A DNA stretch of 64,000 nt from Salinimicrobium tongyeongense (lineage in GTDB: Bacteria; Bacteroidota; Bacteroidia; Flavobacteriales; Flavobacteriaceae), in contig NZ_CP069620.1 in assembly GCF_026109735.1 (NCBI RefSeq), positions 1,922,001-1,986,000 of the forward strand. Reading direction: 5' to 3'. Below the pieces are notes generated by a model that saw only the letters and a program-made list of their open reading frames with translations, searched no databases and was not told the origin of the DNA. Shown in pieces: positions 34,695-42,191 of the stretch (position 1 is its first letter; each line of letters starts with the position of its first letter). The translations under genes and the position numbers were made by a program.

Positions 34695-35132
34695 TTATTT
34701 TAGATAGAGGTTCATTGATTTGTAGTCAATAATCGCTTTTCCTTTTTTAAGGATGTCGGCACCAATAATTCCCTGTACCTTTTCGGCTTTGTGTTTAACC
34801 AGGGCATCATTCACATGGCGCAGGTCGAAAAGCACCAGATCTACCTTCTTCTTTTTCCAGCCTTTAATTTCAATAATGTTTTTTTGGGCGATTTGGGTCA
34901 TCATATTCGTAGCCCCCGCACCGGCTGCTTTGATGTCGCTGTCTTCGGCCAGGAGTTCAAAATGGGAAACGGCTTCAAGCCCCACGCAGGTGCTGGATGC
35001 CCCGGTGTCGAGAATGAAATTTCCTTCTATCTGGTTTATTTTCGCTTTTAATTCTAAATGCTGAGTGGCTGTATAGGTTAGTGGAATTTTTTTATATCCT
35101 TTTTCTTTCAGTAACTTCTTAAGGGATGCCAT
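34695..35132 (-). CDS. Retropepsin-like aspartic protease domain protein
   Basis: The 145-residue product has a single pepsin-like half domain with the catalytic DTG in NFILDTGASSTCVG (about residues 40-53) and the second conserved block IIGADILKKGKAIIDYKSMNLYL near the C-terminus. Such proteins act as dimers in retroviruses, whereas the bacterial members (Asp_protease_2 type) are little studied. It has no signal peptide, so it is probably cytoplasmic. I chose the ATG at 35132 because a -7 box lies at 35148-35155, downstream of the alternative start at 35186. Confidence 0.82.
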   Translation of the reverse strand: MASLKKLLKEKGYKKIPLTYTATQHLELKAKINQIEGNFILDTGASSTCVGLEAVSHFELLAEDSDIKAAGAGATNMMTQIAQKNIIEIKGWKKKKVDLVLFDLRHVNDALVKHKAEKVQGIIGADILKKGKAIIDYKSMNLYLK

Positions 35133-35147
35133 TCTTTTCTTTTTTGA

Positions 35148-35155
35148 CAAAGATA
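35148..35155 (-). promoter_or_regulatory. -7 box TATCTTTG of the aspartic protease gene
   Basis: It fits TAnnTTTG exactly and predicts a leader of about 9 nt for the start at 35132. Confidence 0.6.
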
Positions 35156-35171
35156 GCTGTATAAAATAAAT

Positions 35172-35179
35172 TAATTTTG
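35172..35179 (+). promoter_or_regulatory. -7 box TAATTTTG of the tatD-like gene
   Basis: It fits TAnnTTTG and ends 5 bp before the ATG at 35185, which would give a nearly leaderless mRNA. It is divergent from, and 16 bp away from, the protease -7 box. Confidence 0.45.
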
Positions 35180-35184
35180 CCCTC

Positions 35185-35952
35185 ATGACAATTACCGATA
35201 CGCATACGCACCTCTACAGCGAATCTTTTGATGACGACCGTAAGGAAATGATTGAAAGAGCCATAGCTGCCAATATTACAAGATTCTTTATTCCGGCAAT
35301 AGATTCGGCATATATCCAGGATATGTACGCCCTGGAAAAGGCATTTCCGGAACATATTTTTCTTATGGCCGGTTTGCATCCCACTCATGTGAAGGAGAAT
35401 TATATGGAAGAACTGGCCATAGTTGAGAAGCAGCTTGAGGAGAGAAAATTTTATGCCGTTGGCGAGACCGGGGTTGATTTATATTGGGATAAATCTACAC
35501 TAAAAATTCAGCAGGAAGCCTTCAGGTATCAAATCCAGCTTGCAAAAAAGCATAAATTGCCAATTGTGATCCACTGCCGTGAGGCTTTTGATGAAGTTTT
35601 TGAAGTCCTGGAACAGGAGAAAGGCGACGGACTTTTTGGTATCTTTCATTGCTTTACCGGCACCTATGAGCAGGCCCAAAAAGCTCTTTCTTACAACATG
35701 AAGCTGGGGATTGGCGGGGTATTAACCTTCAAAAATGGCAAAATTGACCGGTTTTTAAGTAAAATTCCGCTTAGTGAAATTGTGCTTGAGACCGATGCGC
35801 CTTACCTGGCTCCAGTGCCGTACAGGGGCAAAAGAAATGAGAGCCTTTACATTGTAGAAGTGCTTAATAAAGCGGCAGAGGTTTATAACACCACCCCCAA
35901 AGAGGTTGCCGAGGTTACTACCCGCAACTCCCGGGAGATTTTTGGGATATAG
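35185..35952 (+). CDS. TatD-family metal-dependent hydrolase/DNase
   Basis: The 255-residue TIM-barrel hydrolase has the metal ligands DTHTHL (residues 4-9), GETGVDLYWD (Glu about 94), IHCREAFDE, HCFTGTYEQA and ETDAPYLAP near the end. The family comprises 3'-5' exonucleases and deacylases that act in the cytoplasm on DNA and modified substrates. It starts 53 bp from the divergent protease gene. The acyltransferase gene follows 53 bp downstream. Confidence 0.92.
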   Translation: MTITDTHTHLYSESFDDDRKEMIERAIAANITRFFIPAIDSAYIQDMYALEKAFPEHIFLMAGLHPTHVKENYMEELAIVEKQLEERKFYAVGETGVDLYWDKSTLKIQQEAFRYQIQLAKKHKLPIVIHCREAFDEVFEVLEQEKGDGLFGIFHCFTGTYEQAQKALSYNMKLGIGGVLTFKNGKIDRFLSKIPLSEIVLETDAPYLAPVPYRGKRNESLYIVEVLNKAAEVYNTTPKEVAEVTTRNSREIFGI

Positions 35953-36004
35953 CAGAGACTTGTGCTTATAATTTTGTTTTTTTGCTAACTCTAATGATGA
36001 AACA

Positions 36005-37147
36005 GTGACAAATTACGACGATATTCGGTTTTATGAGGATGATGAAGTGCAGGATGCTCTTAAAGAGTATATAAGGCACCCCATGATAAAGGGGCTTTTA
36101 AACTACACTTTTCCGAATGTTGCTTTTGAAAAGATAGAGGAGAAGGTTGTAAAGTGCAACTCCATACGGGATTTTCAAACTGAAATTATTTACCACACCG
36201 TTCAAAAAGTGCTGAGTAAAAGTTCTGAAGGTTTAAGTTATTCAGGTTTCGACCTACTAAAAAAAGACGAATCTTATCTTTATATTTCCAACCACCGCGA
36301 TATCGTTCTCGATACTTCTCTCTTAAACTGTGTGTTGTATGAGAGTGATCTGCGAATGACTGCTTCAGCCATTGGTGATAACCTCGTAAAAAAACCGTTT
36401 TTGCTTGCCCTTTCACGCCTCAATCGAAATTTTCTTGTAAAAAGAGGAATTAGTCCGAGGGAAATGCTGAAGAGTTCTCAAAAACTTTCAGAATATATAA
36501 GAAAGCTGCTGCTTGAAGATAAACGCTCAGTTTGGATGGCGCAGCGGGAAGGGCGAACCAAAGACGGAAATGACAATACCCAGCAGGGAGTGTTGAAGAT
36601 GCTGGCCATGGCTAAAGGAGATGACTCTGTAGCCGAATATTTTACTAAACTGAAGATAGTGCCTGTGTCGATCTCTTATGAATTTGATCCTACAGATGTG
36701 CTTAAGCTGCCCGAAATTCTCGCCAAAAGGATGGAGCAGATCTATATAAAATCGGCTAACGAAGATTTTAAATCTATACTTAAAGGCGCGCTTGGGAATA
36801 AGGGAAGAATACATATTTCGGCCGGGGAGCCTATTAGTGCAGCGGCCCTTGGCGAAATTGAAGCAACAGCAGGTTCAATGAACGAGCAGCTTCAGAAGAT
36901 AACCGCCAGTATAGATTCTCGCGTGCACCAGAACTACAAGCTCTGGCCTGCCAACTACATAGCTTTTGACCTGCTGAACGGTAGCAGCATGTTTCAGGAA
37001 AAATATACTTCAAAGCAAAAGCGGCAATTTGAAAGGCGTCTTACCCGGCGGGTCAACTTTAAAAATGCCCTTGAGGTGAACAGTTACCTCCTCATGTATG
37101 CCAATCCGGTAATAAATCAGAAGAATCAGCATGAAAACCAGCGCTAA
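36005..37147 (+). CDS. PlsC-type acyltransferase
   Basis: The 380-residue protein has a phospholipid/glycerol acyltransferase core with ISNHRDIVLDTSLLN (about residues 96-110), carrying the catalytic His, and the downstream AQREGRTKDGNDN block with the substrate-binding Arg. It lacks a signal peptide. Acyl chain and acceptor are not known. The frame starts at a GTG (36005); an ATG-ATG pair just upstream (35995-36000) is out of frame with a stop after four codons. It overlaps the asparaginase gene by 17 bp. Confidence 0.82.
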   Translation: MTNYDDIRFYEDDEVQDALKEYIRHPMIKGLLNYTFPNVAFEKIEEKVVKCNSIRDFQTEIIYHTVQKVLSKSSEGLSYSGFDLLKKDESYLYISNHRDIVLDTSLLNCVLYESDLRMTASAIGDNLVKKPFLLALSRLNRNFLVKRGISPREMLKSSQKLSEYIRKLLLEDKRSVWMAQREGRTKDGNDNTQQGVLKMLAMAKGDDSVAEYFTKLKIVPVSISYEFDPTDVLKLPEILAKRMEQIYIKSANEDFKSILKGALGNKGRIHISAGEPISAAALGEIEATAGSMNEQLQKITASIDSRVHQNYKLWPANYIAFDLLNGSSMFQEKYTSKQKRQFERRLTRRVNFKNALEVNSYLLMYANPVINQKNQHENQR

Positions 37148-38159
37148 TATTCTCCTTATTTACACCGGGGGAACCATTGGTATGGTGAAAGATTTTGAGA
37201 CAGGAGCGCTCAAAGCTTTCAACTTTAGTGAGCTGCTTCAAAATATCCCCGAATTAAAACTCCTGGAGCACAATATTGATACGGTGAGTTTTGAGCGGCC
37301 CATAGACTCTTCCAACATGAACCCTGCTTCCTGGTTGCATTTGGCAGAGATCATCGAGGAGAACTATGATATATACGACGGCTTTGTGGTGTTACATGGC
37401 AGTGACACCATGTCTTACAGTGCTTCGGCCCTCAGTTTTATGTTTGAGAACCTGTCTAAGCCCGTAATTTTTACCGGCTCTCAGTTGCCTATTGGAGACC
37501 TGAGGACAGACGCTAAAGAAAACCTTATTACCAGTATACAAATTGCGGGACTTCAAAAAAACGGCAAACCTGTAATTACCGAGGTGGGGCTTTATTTTGA
37601 ATACAAGCTTTACCGGGGCAACCGTACGTCTAAGATAAATGCCGAACACTTTCAGGCTTTTGCCTCGCCTAATTATCCGCCACTGGTAAATTCGGGGGTG
37701 CACCTTGCCGTTAATGATGCTTACTTATGGCAGCCGCACAACCGGCGAAAGATGAAACTTCACAAGGGGCTAAAGGATGAGATCGCTTTAATAAAGATTT
37801 TTCCGGGAATAAACAGGAGCTTGCTGGAGTATATCTTGGCCAAAGAAGGATTAAAAGGAGTGATCCTGGAAACCTATGGCAGCGGCAATGCCCCCACGCA
37901 AGATTGGTTTGTGCAGCTGTTAAAAGATGCTATTTCCCGCGGAGTGGTCATTGTCAATGTTACCCAGTGTATTGGGGGCAGTGTGGCTATGGGGCAGTAT
38001 GAAACCAGTACCCAGCTCAAAAAGATTGGTGTGGTTTCGGGTAAAGACATTACAACAGAGGCAGCTGTGACAAAAATGATGTATTTACTGGCAAAGGAAC
38101 TTAGTCCAAAAGTTTTTCGAACAATTTTTGAAACATCTTTACGAGGGGAAATGTCGTAA
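37131..38159 (+). CDS. ansA: Type I L-asparaginase
   Basis: The 342-residue enzyme hydrolyses L-asparagine to aspartate and ammonia. It has the two threonine motifs of the family, IYTGGTIGMV (about residues 9-18) and VLHGSDTMSYSASAL (about 87-101), and no signal peptide, so it is the cytoplasmic type. Its start lies inside the end of the acyltransferase gene (17 bp overlap). Confidence 0.95.
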   Translation: MKTSANILLIYTGGTIGMVKDFETGALKAFNFSELLQNIPELKLLEHNIDTVSFERPIDSSNMNPASWLHLAEIIEENYDIYDGFVVLHGSDTMSYSASALSFMFENLSKPVIFTGSQLPIGDLRTDAKENLITSIQIAGLQKNGKPVITEVGLYFEYKLYRGNRTSKINAEHFQAFASPNYPPLVNSGVHLAVNDAYLWQPHNRRKMKLHKGLKDEIALIKIFPGINRSLLEYILAKEGLKGVILETYGSGNAPTQDWFVQLLKDAISRGVVIVNVTQCIGGSVAMGQYETSTQLKKIGVVSGKDITTEAAVTKMMYLLAKELSPKVFRTIFETSLRGEMS

Positions 38160-38254
38160 ATTTTGCTGCTGTTACTTGACCGGCTTCTCTTTTTTTTCGT
38201 TATTTGGCGAACTGTTCAGAAAAAGTTAAAAAAGCGCTGGAGAGTTTTGATAAT

Positions 38255-38342
38255 AGAGAGGTGGCCGAGTGGTCGAAGGCGCACGCCTGGAAAGTGTGTA
38301 TACCCCACAAGGGTATCGAGGGTTCGAATCCCTTCCTCTCTG
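38255..38342 (+). tRNA. tRNA-Ser (anticodon GGA)
   Basis: The acceptor arms AGAGAGG (38255-38261) and CCTCTCT (38335-38341) pair over 7 bp, followed by the discriminator G (38342). The anticodon arm CACGC-CTGGAAA-GTGTG has GGA at positions 34-36, a long variable arm (TATACCCC...GGGTATC) marks a class II tRNA, and the T arm is GAGGG-TTCGAAT-CCCTT. CCA is not encoded. It lies 95 bp after ansA and 70 bp before exbB. Confidence 0.95.
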
Positions 38343-38412
38343 CTAGTTATTTTTATTTGAATAAATATTTATATCTTTAACCCGTTAACTAATTAAATTA
38401 AGACAAAAAGTA

Positions 38413-39207
38413 ATGAAAAGATTATTTTCAATTTTGGTGATCGCTACAATTATGGTGTTCGGAGCCGTAGATGTGAATGCGACAAATAACGTGAATGCCC
38501 TGCCGGCTACCATGGTGAACTTTGTTCAGGATGAAGATCAGGCGGTTGCTGAAGAAACTCAAGATGTAGGATTTCACCAGGAGCTGAAAAGGCGCTTCAT
38601 CGAAGGTGGTCCAGGTTTTATGGGAATCGTACTTCTTTGTTTGATCCTTGGTCTGGCAATTGCAATTGAAAGAATTATATACCTTAACCTTGCTACTACC
38701 AATACAAAAAAATTGGCACAAGATGTTGAGGATGCACTAAATACTGGAGGTATTGAAGCTGCCAAGGATGTTTGTCGTAACACAAAAGGTCCTGTTGCTT
38801 CTATTTATTACCAGGGTCTTGACCGTGCTGAAGAAGGTACTGAAGCTGCTGAGAAAGCTGTTGTGGCTTACGGTGGTGTTCAAATGGGGCTTCTTGAAAA
38901 GAACGTTTCCTGGGTATCTCTGTTTATCGCTCTTGCTCCTATGCTTGGGTTCATGGGTACGGTAATTGGTATGATCGAAGCCTTCGATAGAATTGAAGCA
39001 GCGGGAGATATGCAGCCTTCACTTGTTGCAGGTGGTATTAAGATCGCACTTCTTACTACAGTATTTGGTTTGATCGTAGCTATTATCCTTCAAATCTTCT
39101 ACAACTATATCATCGCTAAAATTGACCGTATTGTAAACGATATGGAAGATGCTTCTATCACTTTGATGGATATCCTTGTAGAGTACAAGAATAAAAGAAG
39201 AGTATAA
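38413..39207 (+). CDS. exbB: ExbB/TolQ/MotA-family proton channel protein
   Basis: The 264-residue protein has an N-terminal signal-like segment (about 5-25), then membrane helices near 70-90, 160-190 and 205-230. The helix with MLGFMGTVIGMIEAFDRIEA (about 178-197) is the conserved channel block of the family. With ExbD it uses the proton-motive force to drive TonB or gliding-type machinery in the inner membrane. It is followed by an unknown membrane protein and two ExbD genes. Confidence 0.9.
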   Translation: MKRLFSILVIATIMVFGAVDVNATNNVNALPATMVNFVQDEDQAVAEETQDVGFHQELKRRFIEGGPGFMGIVLLCLILGLAIAIERIIYLNLATTNTKKLAQDVEDALNTGGIEAAKDVCRNTKGPVASIYYQGLDRAEEGTEAAEKAVVAYGGVQMGLLEKNVSWVSLFIALAPMLGFMGTVIGMIEAFDRIEAAGDMQPSLVAGGIKIALLTTVFGLIVAIILQIFYNYIIAKIDRIVNDMEDASITLMDILVEYKNKRRV

Positions 39208-39225
39208 TAATACCAAGATTTAATT

Positions 39226-39663
39226 ATGACCTTACATAAAATATTAAAATATCTAGCGCTCGTCATTGGAGTGGTTGGGCTCATCCTTTGGGGGAGAGTT
39301 CTCATGGCCGGTGATGATGCTATAGAAAATTCAGCCGATGTACAGGCAAGCGTGGTATCTCCATTCTTATATGTGGCATATCTTGTGTTTGCTATTATTG
39401 TGCTGCTGGTTGTGTTCTTTGTAATAAAAGGATTGTTCTCTGGCGATATTAAAAGAACCCTTATTGCAGTAGGATCTTTTATACTCGTAGTGGCAATTGC
39501 CTATGTGCTTACCGATGGTACAGAGAAACAACTAAGAGACGGAACAATGCTTTCAGCAAATACAGACCACTGGGTGGGTGCAGGTCTTGTGACCTTCTAT
39601 ATACTTGCCGCAGCTGCAGTATTGCTAATGGTACTTTCGGGAGTAAGAAAACTTATAAAGTAA
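39226..39663 (+). CDS. Four-helix membrane protein in the exbB-exbD cluster
   Basis: The 145-residue product has hydrophobic segments near 9-28, 45-68, 80-98 and 118-140. No named family is recognised. It lies between exbB and exbD with 18-bp and 9-bp gaps, so it is co-transcribed. A supporting role in the ExbB/ExbD complex is inferred from position only. Confidence 0.78.
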   Translation: MTLHKILKYLALVIGVVGLILWGRVLMAGDDAIENSADVQASVVSPFLYVAYLVFAIIVLLVVFFVIKGLFSGDIKRTLIAVGSFILVVAIAYVLTDGTEKQLRDGTMLSANTDHWVGAGLVTFYILAAAAVLLMVLSGVRKLIK

Positions 39664-39672
39664 TAAAAAGCT

Positions 39673-40281
39673 ATGGCCAGACGATCTACACCTGAAGTAA
39701 ATGCCGGTTCATTGGCCGACATCGCGTTCTTGCTTTTGATTTTCTTCCTGGTGACCACAACTATTGAGACCGATAGCGGTATCAGCAGAAAGTTACCTCC
39801 AATGCAGGATGAAAACGTTGAACCACCAATTATCAAAGAAAAGAATATTTTCAAGGTAATTGTAAACCGTAATAACGATCTGTTAGTAGAAGATGAGCTC
39901 ATGGAGCTTAAAGATCTTAGAGACGCTGCCATTGCCTTTTTGGACAACGGTGGCGGAGTAGGCCCCGAGGCATGTGATTATTGCCAGGGTGCCGGAGATC
40001 CAACTTCTTCAGATAACCCGATCAAAGCGGTAATTATGCTGGTAAATGACAGGCAAACAGAGTATGGAACTTATATTGCAGTTCAAAACGAACTTGTAGG
40101 TGCATATAATGAGTTGCGTGATCGTACCGCCCAAAGGTTGTACGGCAGGTCCTTTGCTCAAATGGAAGCAGATTACAACAGCGTGACTTTTACAGGAAAT
40201 AAGGACAGGTTAAAAGAGCAAATTGAGGAAGTGAAAGATATGTGGCCTCAAAAACTCTCTGAAGCCGATCCTAAAAATTAA
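39673..40281 (+). CDS. exbD: ExbD/TolR-family protein (first copy)
   Basis: The 202-residue protein has a short cytoplasmic N-terminus (ARRSTPEVNAGSLAD), one membrane helix (about 18-36, IAFLLLIFFLVTTTI) with the conserved Asp of the family just before it, and a periplasmic domain. An unusual insert with CDYCQGAGD (about 98-106) carries two cysteines. It lies 18 bp before the second ExbD. Confidence 0.9.
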   Translation: MARRSTPEVNAGSLADIAFLLLIFFLVTTTIETDSGISRKLPPMQDENVEPPIIKEKNIFKVIVNRNNDLLVEDELMELKDLRDAAIAFLDNGGGVGPEACDYCQGAGDPTSSDNPIKAVIMLVNDRQTEYGTYIAVQNELVGAYNELRDRTAQRLYGRSFAQMEADYNSVTFTGNKDRLKEQIEEVKDMWPQKLSEADPKN

Positions 40282-40299
40282 TCGCGAAAATTAAAAACT

Positions 40300-40782
40300 A
40301 TGGCAAAATTCAATAAGAAAAAAAGTAGTGAACTACCCGCGATCAATACTTCGGCCCTGCCAGATATCGTATTTATGCTGCTTTTCTTCTTCATGGTTGC
40401 TACAACAATGAGGGAGACCACCCTGAAGGTGCAAAACACTTTGCCTTATGCCGACCAGGTGGAAAAACTTGACAAAAAAGATCTTGTAATGTACATCTAT
40501 GCTGGTAAACCCAGTGAGAGGTTTCAACAAAACTTTGGTACAGAAGCAAGGATACAATTAAATGACAATTTCGCAGAGGTTACTGATATCCAGCAGTTCA
40601 TTTATGCTGAAAGAGAAACAAAAAGGGAAGAACTTGTTCCTTTCCTTACCACAGCTCTTAAAGTAGACCACGAAACCAACATGGGGCTGGTATCTGATAT
40701 TAAGATGGAACTTAGAAAAGCTGAAGCTCTTAAGATCAACTACACCACCCGTACAGGTGACGCGTCACAGAATTTAAATTAA
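40300..40782 (+). CDS. exbD: ExbD/TolR-family protein (second copy)
   Basis: The 160-residue protein has the same plan as the first copy: INTSALPDIVFMLLFFFMVATTM (about 15-37) with the membrane Asp, then a periplasmic part. Two ExbD copies in a row after one exbB is common in Bacteroidota TonB-energising clusters. A strong terminator follows (40805-40840). Confidence 0.9.
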   Translation: MAKFNKKKSSELPAINTSALPDIVFMLLFFFMVATTMRETTLKVQNTLPYADQVEKLDKKDLVMYIYAGKPSERFQQNFGTEARIQLNDNFAEVTDIQQFIYAERETKREELVPFLTTALKVDHETNMGLVSDIKMELRKAEALKINYTTRTGDASQNLN

Positions 40783-40804
40783 AATCAATTCATTATTTTT
40801 TGAA

Positions 40805-40840
40805 GATCCCCTTTCAGGTTCATGAAAGGGGATTTTTTTT
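40805..40840 (+). terminator. Rho-independent terminator after the exb cluster
   Basis: GATCCCCTTTCA pairs with TGAAAGGGGATT around a 9-nt loop and a run of eight T follows. Confidence 0.94.
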
Positions 40841-40861
40841 GAATGCTGTTTAGCTTCGCAT

Positions 40862-40869
40862 TATCTTTG
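40862..40869 (+). promoter_or_regulatory. -7 box TATCTTTG of the PorT-like gene
   Basis: It fits TAnnTTTG and ends 14 bp before the ATG at 40884, giving a short leader and separating this gene from the exb operon. Confidence 0.6.
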
Positions 40870-40883
40870 ATTAAAATATTTTA

Positions 40884-41591
40884 ATGCACCACATCCAAAA
40901 ATGGCATTTTCTCCTTTTGTTATTCTTGCCTTTTTTTCTGAAAGCGCAGGAGAAGAATGATATCCCGGCTGTTGTAGATAGCTTGTATCGCGAAGATCAG
41001 GTTTATGTGAGCTTTACCTATAACATTGTTAGCGGTGGTCCTTCTGAAATAAAGAGCTCACAATTTTCCGGGGGCTTTCACACCGGTTTTATAAGGGACT
41101 TTCCTCTCAATTCACGCCGGAATGTGGCCCTGGGGGTTGGCCTGGGCTGGTCTCTTGATACCTATGGCCAAAACCTGTTCATAGGGGAAGCCACAGAGGG
41201 GGAAGGAACGCGTTTTACAGTACTCAACAGAGACAGGGTGGACTTCGATGCAAATCGCTTTACCACGCAGTCTATAGATCTCCCTATCCAGTTTAGATGG
41301 CGCACTTCAACTCCCGAAAGTTATAAATTCTGGCGCATCTATACCGGGATCCGTCCCGCCTATGTTTACCATTTTCAGTCTAAGTTTGTGCAGGATGGCA
41401 ACAGCTTTAGGGAGACGAACATTCCTGAATTTGAAAAACTACGGTTAGGCGCAACCTTTACTTTTGGTTATAACACCTTTAATTTTTCTTTTTATTACAG
41501 CCTCAACTCTTTCTTTAAAGATGCCGCGGTGAATAATGAAGATCTCGATCTTCGCACTTTCCAGGTGGGGCTTACTTTCTACTTGTTATAA
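40884..41591 (+). CDS. PorT-like outer-membrane beta-barrel protein
   Basis: The 235-residue protein has a signal peptide (about 1-21, LLLLFLPFFLKA) and a barrel-like body of Gly/aromatic strands (ALGVGLGWSLDTYGQNLFIG, FWRIYTGIRPAYVYHFQS, LGATFTFGYNTFNFSFYYSL) ending in FQVGLTFYLL. It matches the PorT family, one of whose members is needed for the type IX secretion system; not every PorT-like protein is. The palindrome AAAAATGGCATTTT (40897-40910) codes for part of the signal sequence. The stop overlaps the convergent PAP2-like gene by 6 bp. Confidence 0.82.
   Translation: MHHIQKWHFLLLLFLPFFLKAQEKNDIPAVVDSLYREDQVYVSFTYNIVSGGPSEIKSSQFSGGFHTGFIRDFPLNSRRNVALGVGLGWSLDTYGQNLFIGEATEGEGTRFTVLNRDRVDFDANRFTTQSIDLPIQFRWRTSTPESYKFWRIYTGIRPAYVYHFQSKFVQDGNSFRETNIPEFEKLRLGATFTFGYNTFNFSFYYSLNSFFKDAAVNNEDLDLRTFQVGLTFYLL
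40897..40910. repeat. AAAAATGGCATTTT palindrome inside the signal sequence of the PorT-like gene
   Basis: A member of the AAAATGNCATTTT set starting 13 bases after the start codon, in the same position as the copy in the NTF2-like gene (6444-6456). Confidence 0.8.
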
Positions 41592-42191
41592 CCACACAAT
41601 GGCCGCGATAGCCTGTGGGAGAATTCCCAGTATCAGGCCTGTAAATAATTCGGAATAGGAATGTGCCCCATAAAACAGCCGGGAAGTAGCAGTAAGTCCG
41701 GTGATGGCTACAAGAAAACTTATGCTGTAAACCAGGTTCAGGTGGAAGTGTATACTAAGCAGGACCAAAAACCCGATGAGGCCGCCTAAGCCTATCATGT
41801 GCAGGCTCGCTTTGATCTTTGCAAACAATAAGAACAGTGCCATAACTGATGAAGCCATTACTCCTGCAAAAAAGTAGTAGAGGGCCGGGTAATCAAAAGT
41901 ATTTATGACGTACTTTAGAACTACAAAATCCAGCCCGGCATAGAGGAGCAGGGGCCATTTTCTTTCCCTTAGCTCATTTAGATAATGATCTTTCACCTTC
42001 CCCAAAGTTCTCAGCATATAGACATATACAATGGGGATGAATATAGTGATGATTGCCACGGCCAAAAGCTTGGCTTTAATCACTTCTAAGGGGAAAAACC
42101 TTGGGGTTACCAGGAAATAGATCAAAGTGCCAGCAAATGGCATCCAAACCGGATGGAAGAGGAAGGAAGCCGACCTTAGAAGAAGCTTCAT
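41586..42191 (-). CDS. PAP2-like membrane phosphatase homologue (divergent)
   Basis: The 201-residue protein has about five or six membrane segments. Its order of conserved blocks follows the PAP2 family: LRERKWP (about 75-81) at the place of motif 1, ASLHMIG at motif 2 and SRLFYGAHSYSE (about 170-181) at motif 3, where the usual final Asp is Glu and the PSGH Pro-Ser is lost. It may be a lipid phosphatase with altered active site or a non-enzymatic relative. Its ATG overlaps the rpoN stop (TAATG), so it is co-translated with it. Confidence 0.65.
   Translation of the reverse strand: MKLLLRSASFLFHPVWMPFAGTLIYFLVTPRFFPLEVIKAKLLAVAIITIFIPIVYVYMLRTLGKVKDHYLNELRERKWPLLLYAGLDFVVLKYVINTFDYPALYYFFAGVMASSVMALFLLFAKIKASLHMIGLGGLIGFLVLLSIHFHLNLVYSISFLVAITGLTATSRLFYGAHSYSELFTGLILGILPQAIAAIVWL

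Noticed and set aside
38163-38360. A 65-codon ORF across the tRNA-Ser gene
   Set aside because: It runs through a complete tRNA gene, which explains the sequence better.
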